A stretch of 18,791 nt of DNA, from NCBI GenBank assembly GCA_021784205.1, contig JAJXTB010000021.1:8328-27118 (forward strand), given 5' to 3'. Below, piece by piece: positions 14,437 through 18,791 of this stretch; within the stretch, counting starts at the first letter, position 1; each line of letters opens with the position of its first letter. Both the position numbers and the translations under genes were made by a program. This stretch comes from Actinomycetes bacterium (GTDB lineage Bacteria; Actinomycetota; Acidimicrobiia; Acidimicrobiales; RAAP-2). Under the pieces are notes generated by a model. The model did no database searches and had not been told where the DNA came from. It saw only the letters and a list, made by a program, of their open reading frames with translations.

Positions 14437-14467
14437 GTCGCGACGGGCCCCGTTCAAGGAGAGCACA

Positions 14468-14926
14468 ATGCGACGACTTTTGTTCGCTTTGTTACTAGCA
14501 CCGATCAACGTGGTGACGTCGCACGCACCATCGACCACCGCACCCAGCCCCCAGGCGACCACCGTCGAGCTCGCTGCTCGCACGACGCCACGCGCGCCCG
14601 CAATTCGGATTCGACACGCCAATATTCAGACGGTGCTCACCATGCGCGAGCTTCGCGCGAGCGCTCTACGGCTGCGGGTGAGCGTGAATCAACTGCGCGC
14701 CATGTGGCAACGCGTCGCGATCTGCGAAGTGGCCGGCAATTGGTCGATGGTTGGCCCGGTGTACTCCGGCATCGGATTCCTCAACTCGACGTGGTCGCAC
14801 TATGGCGGCACGCGCTACGCACCTCTCGCGGGCCTCGCCACGCGCGACGAGCAGATACTCATCGGCATGCAAGTGACCGGTGGCTACGTACCCGACCAGT
14901 ACGGGTGCTCCCCCGTCGGCTGGTAA
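14468..14926 (+). CDS. Secreted Rpf-like (resuscitation-promoting factor / transglycosylase-like) protein
   Basis: A 152-residue protein with a signal peptide (RR, hydrophobic residues 4-16, probable cleavage after SHA at 20), a Pro/Thr/Ala-rich linker, and a C-terminal Rpf domain from about residue 79. WQRVAICEVAGNW carries the catalytic glutamate E87 and the first disulfide cysteine C86. GIGFLNSTWSHYGG and YAPLAGLATRDEQI match the Rpf core, and C147 is the second cysteine. Rpf proteins cleave peptidoglycan outside the cell and stimulate growth of resting Actinobacteria. The usual CESGGNW reads CEVAGNW here. The ATG has AAGGAG six nt upstream. A long leader precedes it; it ends 16 bp from the convergent ligase gene. 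Confidence 0.87.
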   Translation: MRRLLFALLLAPINVVTSHAPSTTAPSPQATTVELAARTTPRAPAIRIRHANIQTVLTMRELRASALRLRVSVNQLRAMWQRVAICEVAGNWSMVGPVYSGIGFLNSTWSHYGGTRYAPLAGLATRDEQILIGMQVTGGYVPDQYGCSPVGW

Positions 14927-14942
14927 GCAATCAATATCTCTT

Positions 14943-16565
14943 TCAGTTCGCGTTGACCGCACGGTCGGCGACCTGGCGCGCCCACTTGTAGTCCGCTTTG
15001 CCGTTCGGCGCCCGACGCACCGCGTCGAGCACGACGTAGGACTTGGGAATCTTGTAGTGCGCCAGCGAGCCGCGTAAGAAGTCGGCGAGATCACTCTCGC
15101 TGATCGCGTGCGGGGTGGGCGAGCCGACCACGGCGACGACTCGCTGTCCGAAACGCTCGTCGTCGAGTCCAACCACCAGGCAGTCGTCGACCAACGCGTG
15201 ACGCTTGACCGCTTCTTCGACCTCTTCGGCGAAGACCTTCTCACCACCGGTGTTGATGCTCATCGATCCCCGGCCCAGCAGCGTGACGCTGCCGTCCTCG
15301 CCCACCGTTGCCCAGTCCCCCGTCAGCGCGTAGCCCTGACCATCGATGCGCAGGAACGTCGAAGCCGTCTTGTCGGGGTCCTTGTAGTAGGCAAAGGCCG
15401 CGGTACGACTGGCGAGCATGCCCCGCTCGCCCGTGCCCCGCGTGACGTCACGGCCCTCAGGGGTCACGACCTTGGTCGTCGGTGCCAGGGCGAAGTGGGC
15501 GGTGGCCGCACCCACCTCGTGCGTCGCGCCACTCGCGCCAAAGCCCAGGCCCTCCGTCGAGCCCAACGAATCAACGAGAGTCGCATTGAGACGTTCGCGC
15601 AGCCCGTCCTTGATCTCGGCGCTCCAGATGGCGCCCGAGGACATCACGTGGCGCACGCTCGATACGTCCACAAGTCGTCCCTGGGCCTCGCGACGCTCAA
15701 GGGCTCGTAGCAGCGGGCGGGCGAACGCGTCGCCGACGATGACGATTCGCGTGGCGCCCCGCTCCTCAGTGAGTCGCCACACCTCGTCGGGATCGAAAGA
15801 CCGCGATTCGAGCAGGACGACCGTTCCTCCCACCATGAGAGCCGGCATGGCACCGATCCACATGCCGGTGCCGTGCATCAGAGGACAGCACGGGATGGAG
15901 ACCTCCGGATCGGACGTGGCGAACGATCTCATGAGCTCGCGCACGTCATCGCGCGACGTCGGCACTGACTCCAAGAGTCCGAGGGACACCGCCGACACCA
16001 GCAGGCGTTCGATGAACTCGCCCTGGGGGAACATGACGCCCTTGGGGAGCCCGGTCGTGCCGCCGGTGTAGAGCATGTAGAGATCCTCAGGCGCACGCTC
16101 CTGGCGCGCCTGTGGCTCGTGGTCGGCGAGCAGTTCACTCATGCGCTCGACGCCGTCGAGCCGCTCTCCACCATCGTCAACGTCGACGAAGAGTCGGACG
16201 TTGGTGAGCCGGTCTCGCACGCGGCCCACGCACTCTGACAACGACGAGTGGAACACCAGGGCCTCGGCATCGGAGTTCTCGATGAGATAGACCAACTCGT
16301 CATCGAGATAGCGATAGTTGACATTCACCGCAACGGCGCGGTGCTTGAACGCCCCATACTGGGCGATCAAGTACTCGGGGCAGTTGTGCAAGTACAGCGC
16401 GACCTTGCCGGCGCGAGTCACTCCCGCCTCCTCGAGCGCTGCGGCGAAGCGGGCCGCCGCGTCGTCGAACTCGGCGTAGCTGAGTCGACGCGAACCCTGG
16501 ATGATCGCGTCACGCTCCGGCACGGCGTCAACTACGTCTTCCCAGAACGATGCAAAGTCGATCAA
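14943..16565 (-). CDS. Acyl-CoA synthetase (FadD-like), second copy
   Basis: A 540-residue ANL-superfamily ligase (from the start used here). Motifs: LYTGGTTGLPKGVM at 165-178, SLGSTEG at 333-339, YALTGDW at 412-418, GRGSMSINTGGEKVFAEEVE at 431-450 and catalytic K523 in APNGKADYK. The TGGTTG form of the phosphate loop and the INTGGEKV hinge resemble the mycobacterial FadD19 / PRK07798 group, some of which activate sterol side chains; this is only a lead. The start is unclear. TTG at 16565 fits where the family begins (IDFASFWEDVVDAVPERDA) and follows GGGGG. GTG at 16649 has a GAGG site, and GTG at 16682 gives 579 residues but an Arg/Trp-rich N-terminus with poorer third-position GC. Confidence 0.9.
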   Translation of the reverse strand: MIDFASFWEDVVDAVPERDAIIQGSRRLSYAEFDDAAARFAAALEEAGVTRAGKVALYLHNCPEYLIAQYGAFKHRAVAVNVNYRYLDDELVYLIENSDAEALVFHSSLSECVGRVRDRLTNVRLFVDVDDGGERLDGVERMSELLADHEPQARQERAPEDLYMLYTGGTTGLPKGVMFPQGEFIERLLVSAVSLGLLESVPTSRDDVRELMRSFATSDPEVSIPCCPLMHGTGMWIGAMPALMVGGTVVLLESRSFDPDEVWRLTEERGATRIVIVGDAFARPLLRALERREAQGRLVDVSSVRHVMSSGAIWSAEIKDGLRERLNATLVDSLGSTEGLGFGASGATHEVGAATAHFALAPTTKVVTPEGRDVTRGTGERGMLASRTAAFAYYKDPDKTASTFLRIDGQGYALTGDWATVGEDGSVTLLGRGSMSINTGGEKVFAEEVEEAVKRHALVDDCLVVGLDDERFGQRVVAVVGSPTPHAISESDLADFLRGSLAHYKIPKSYVVLDAVRRAPNGKADYKWARQVADRAVNAN

Positions 16566-16696
16566 CTCGCCCCCCGGCCATCGTGGCCGCGCCGATTCGC
16601 ACCACGTTCGCTTCACGATAAACGATGCGCGCCGACGAATGCGTTTCACGACGCCCTCGGTGCCGAGTTCTCCAAGAGCCACCGGCCCAGAGTTCG

Positions 16697-17623
16697 CTAG
16701 AGAGCCCCCATCCAGTCCCTGATGCCTAGGGTGGTGGCCACCAGGCGAACGATGGCCCCGCCCCCCGAGTCATGGCCAACGCCGCGGCGAGCTCCGTCGC
16801 CTCGCCACTGGGTCACGGTGACACCACCGCAGCCTCCTGGGTCGGCCACCACCGTCGCGAAGGGCCCCGACGCGCCCGCGCGCCAAAACGACAGGGTCAT
16901 CGTCGCGCCGACGTCCAACGGGCAGGACGTGACTCCCGGCGTCGCGACCGGTGCCGCGTTGATCGCCGAGCGAATCACATCGATGGTCGCAGGCGACGTC
17001 ACCGTCACCGTCGTCACCCGATGAGACCTGACGTTGAGTCCGCGATCCATCGTGACGACGATCTTGACGGCCCCGCTCGCCACCAGTGCGTACCGCGACT
17101 TGCGCGGCGTCCAGAGGGCGTCGGCGTCCACTCGCACCCCCAGCTCGCCAGAGGGTCCGACGACCATCGAATACTGGAGCTGCGCCTCGGACAGGGTAGG
17201 CGGAGTCGCGAAAGAGAAGGTCAGGGTGTGCGACGTCGATTGTCCGGGCCCGCTACCGGTGCCCCATCCCGTGCGCGTTCCCCCGTGCGGAACGTGGGTT
17301 TCGAACCAGTTGAGTGCCCATTCGCCCCGCGCCACCACGTAGAAACGTGTCAGGTCGATCTGGTCCGGATCGAGCGAGCTCGCACCCATCGAAAGCAGCG
17401 CCGGATCGAGCGAGGAATCATTGCGTGTCACCTCGTGTGTACCGCTCGGCATGGCCAGTGCCGCGAGCAGGTGACGGGCCTCGAGGACCGCAGACGTGCG
17501 GCGCTGGGCGTTGGTGGGTCCGAGTGTCGAGGCCGTGGCGACACCGGCGACGGAACCCACTATCGCGAGGGCGAGCGCGAATACCGCCAGCCAACGACGT
17601 GCCATGACTAAAGGATCGCTCAT
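16697..17623 (-). CDS. Secreted protein of unknown function
   Basis: A 308-residue protein that I do not recognise. A typical signal peptide (ARR, then hydrophobic WLAVFALALAIVGSVAGVA) suggests export, with cleavage probable near VATAS. The mature part is rich in Thr, Val and Gly and looks like beta structure. One stretch, TSCPLDVGATMTLSFWRAG with a following GGCGGVTV, is a two-cysteine pattern seen in exported actinobacterial proteins and probably makes a disulfide. There is no lipobox. Start choice: ATG at 17623 is used; ATG at 17605 begins directly at the signal peptide and GTG at 17632 is also in frame, and none has a clear ribosome-binding site. It lies upstream of the second acyl-CoA ligase on the same strand and diverges from the E1 alpha gene. 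Confidence 0.75.
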   Translation of the reverse strand: MSDPLVMARRWLAVFALALAIVGSVAGVATASTLGPTNAQRRTSAVLEARHLLAALAMPSGTHEVTRNDSSLDPALLSMGASSLDPDQIDLTRFYVVARGEWALNWFETHVPHGGTRTGWGTGSGPGQSTSHTLTFSFATPPTLSEAQLQYSMVVGPSGELGVRVDADALWTPRKSRYALVASGAVKIVVTMDRGLNVRSHRVTTVTVTSPATIDVIRSAINAAPVATPGVTSCPLDVGATMTLSFWRAGASGPFATVVADPGGCGGVTVTQWRGDGARRGVGHDSGGGAIVRLVATTLGIRDWMGAL

Positions 17624-17705
17624 ACCACCCACTTGTCCCCCGAGCAGAACTCGTTACAGAGTCGTTCGGGGCGCGACGTCGAAGTGCGAAGCGACCGATT
17701 CGCCT

Positions 17706-17733
17706 CGCCGTCAGTGAAATAGACTGACCGGCG
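17706..17733. promoter_or_regulatory. Inverted repeat in the E1-alpha promoter region
   Basis: GTCAGT and ACTGAC (17710-17715 and 17723-17728) are perfect arms around seven bases. They extend by CGCC (17706-17709) and GGCG (17730-17733) with one bulged base. A TAGACT hexamer at 17720-17725 could be the -10 box of the E1 alpha gene, which would put this dyad across the core promoter, the usual place for a repressor. The -35 region is weak. Confidence 0.45.
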
Positions 17734-17799
17734 GCTCGCGCCACGATGTTTCATGAGTACCACGCTCGACCAACGAGGGTCTTTGAAAGGGAACTCCTG

Positions 17800-18791
17800 A
17801 TGTCCGATCAGAAGCGGAACACCCGGAAGAGCCCAGCTCGCACACCCAAAACGCCCTCGGCGAATCGGGCGGCCGCGGCGGCACACGCCGAGCGGATGCT
17901 GGACTTCTACCGCGAAATGCTCTTCATCCGTCGTTTCGAGGAGCGCGCCGCACGAAGCTACACCCAGGCCCTCATCGGCGGTTACTGCCACCTGAACCTC
18001 GGCGAGGAGGCCACCGTCGTCGGGCTGATCTCTCCGCTGCGCCCAACCGATTACCTCTTCACGAACTATCGCGAGCACGGCTACGCGATCGCGCGCGGCA
18101 TCGATCCACGACGCATCATGGCCGAACTCTACGGACGCGTGGACGGCGTCTCCAAGGGCTGGGGCGGCTCGATGCACATGTTCGACTTCGAGCACCGGCT
18201 CCTCGGCGGCTACGGCATTGTCGGCGGCCAGGTTCCCCTAGCCACCGGGGCGGCCCTGGCCATCGACTACCGCGGCGGCGACGAGATCGTGATGTGCACC
18301 ATGGGAGACGGCACCACCAACATTGGGGCCTTCCACGAGTCGCTCAACATCGCGGGGCTGTGGAATCTTCCCATCGTCTACGTGATCGTGAACAATCGCT
18401 TGGGCATGGGGACGACGGTGGAAAAATCCTCTGCCGAGCCCGAGCTCTACAAGCGAGGTACCGCGTATCGCATCGAAGCCTCGCGCGTCGACGGACTCGA
18501 CCCGCTTGCGGTCGCCGAGGCGTCCGCCCACGCGATCGAGGTGGCGCGCTCGGGCCGACCCTACCTGCTCGAGGTGGTCTCAGAGCGACTGCGGGGACAC
18601 TCCGTCGTCGACCCGGCGAAGTACCGCTCCGCCGAAGAGGTCGCGAGCCTCAAGGAGCACGACCCCGTGCACACGATGGCGGCTCGCCTGGTGGCCGAGG
18701 GGATCTCCGACGACGTGACCCTGGCCATCCTCGACCAAGAGGTCCTCGCCAACATCGAGGAGATCAGCGCCTTCGCCGAGGCCAGCGCCTT
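17800..18791 (+). CDS. pdhA: Pyruvate/2-oxoacid dehydrogenase E1 component alpha subunit (3' end outside window)
   Basis: The frame from the ATG at 17800 is open for 330 codons to the window edge. It is a thiamine-diphosphate-dependent E1 alpha subunit, which decarboxylates pyruvate or a related 2-oxoacid and passes the acyl group to E2 lipoate. Motifs: MLFIRRFEERA at 40-50, NYREHGYAIARG at 89-100, GGSMHMF at 122-128, GIVGGQVPLATGAA at 139-152, the thiamine-binding GDGTTN at 169-174 with NN at 198-199, and RLRGHSVVDPAKYR late in the protein. The first 30 residues are a basic, Ala-rich extension. GAAAGG lies about nine nt before the ATG. E1 beta and E2 genes are expected to the right. Acetoin or branched-chain dehydrogenases share these motifs, so the substrate is not certain. 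Confidence 0.9.
   Translation, partial: MSDQKRNTRKSPARTPKTPSANRAAAAAHAERMLDFYREMLFIRRFEERAARSYTQALIGGYCHLNLGEEATVVGLISPLRPTDYLFTNYREHGYAIARGIDPRRIMAELYGRVDGVSKGWGGSMHMFDFEHRLLGGYGIVGGQVPLATGAALAIDYRGGDEIVMCTMGDGTTNIGAFHESLNIAGLWNLPIVYVIVNNRLGMGTTVEKSSAEPELYKRGTAYRIEASRVDGLDPLAVAEASAHAIEVARSGRPYLLEVVSERLRGHSVVDPAKYRSAEEVASLKEHDPVHTMAARLVAEGISDDVTLAILDQEVLANIEEISAFAEASA

Larger units (their letters stand above)
14021..14467. other. 447-bp divergent intergenic region
   Basis: No supported gene. From left to right it holds the AGGAGG site of the fusion gene, a 14-bp palindrome at 14082-14095, an AT-rich island at about 14196-14260 with a good rightward promoter, and then about 230 nt of leader rich in inverted repeats before the Rpf-like gene. 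Repeats in the leader include CCACAG-CC-CTGTGG at about 14338-14351, CTGGTG paired with CACCAG around 14377-14401, and the hairpin at 14410-14436. CCCCT recurs at least four times across the region. Small frames here, such as one from an ATG at 14367, lack ribosome-binding sites. Confidence 0.7.

Noticed and set aside
14236..14467. ydaO / c-di-AMP riboswitch call for the Rpf-like leader
   Set aside because: The gene context fits, but I could not find the conserved ydaO sequence blocks, so I report only an unassigned structured leader.
14367..14496. Small upstream frame overlapping the Rpf-like start
   Set aside because: It is 42 codons long, has no ribosome-binding site and its composition is not distinctive, so it is more likely chance.
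1..18791. CRISPR arrays, tRNA or rRNA genes, insertion sequences, phage genes, defence systems
   Set aside because: I saw no regular repeat-spacer pattern, no tRNA-like cloverleaf, and no transposase, integrase or known defence protein on either strand.

Overview
The window is GC-rich (coding third positions mostly G or C), densely packed and free of mobile elements. It reads as a chromosomal stretch of a high-GC Actinomycetota. The basis is an MptB-like polyprenol-phosphate-mannose mannosyltransferase, an Rpf-like cell-wall hydrolase, FadD-type acyl-CoA ligases, a soluble acyl-ACP desaturase, several GTG starts and two genes that look leaderless. An Acidimicrobiia-like lineage would fit, but no rRNA or marker gene is present to prove it.

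Layout. (1) 1-1014, plus: C-terminal part of a membrane-anchored protein with three YHS domains, the last two a recent tandem duplication, overlapping a Nudix hydrolase. (2) 1002-2678, minus: acyl-CoA ligase, divergent from a small DUF167 (YggU) gene at 2728-3027. (3) 3024-3953, minus, acyl-ACP desaturase, divergent from an MFS transporter at 4096-5358; a perfect CRP-type site lies between them. (4) 5348-8282, minus: a coupled operon cysI - cobA - precorrin-2 dehydrogenase, i.e. sulfite (or nitrite) reductase plus the enzymes that make its siroheme, preceded by a nested 41-bp palindrome. (5) 8378-12249: three multi-pass glycosyltransferase-like proteins, an MptB-like enzyme flanked by two PIG-V-like paralogues. 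(6) 12256-14020, minus: a small glyoxalase-fold protein and a phosphoribosyltransferase-alpha/beta-hydrolase fusion. (7) 14021-14467: a 447-bp gene-free region with an operator-like palindrome, a good promoter and a long structured leader for an Rpf-like secreted protein (14468-14926). (8) 14943-17623, minus: a second acyl-CoA ligase and a secreted protein of unknown function. (9) 17800-end, plus: start of a pyruvate/2-oxoacid dehydrogenase E1 alpha gene, cut by the window edge.

Themes: fatty-acid activation and desaturation, siroheme-dependent sulfur or nitrogen reduction, and envelope glycan and peptidoglycan work. Gene ends are very tight: five convergent pairs overlap or lie within 16 bp of each other, with no room for ordinary terminators. 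I found no defence island, CRISPR array, prophage or biosynthetic cluster. The most notable signals are the regulatory palindromes, the glycosyltransferase trio and the fresh YHS duplication.
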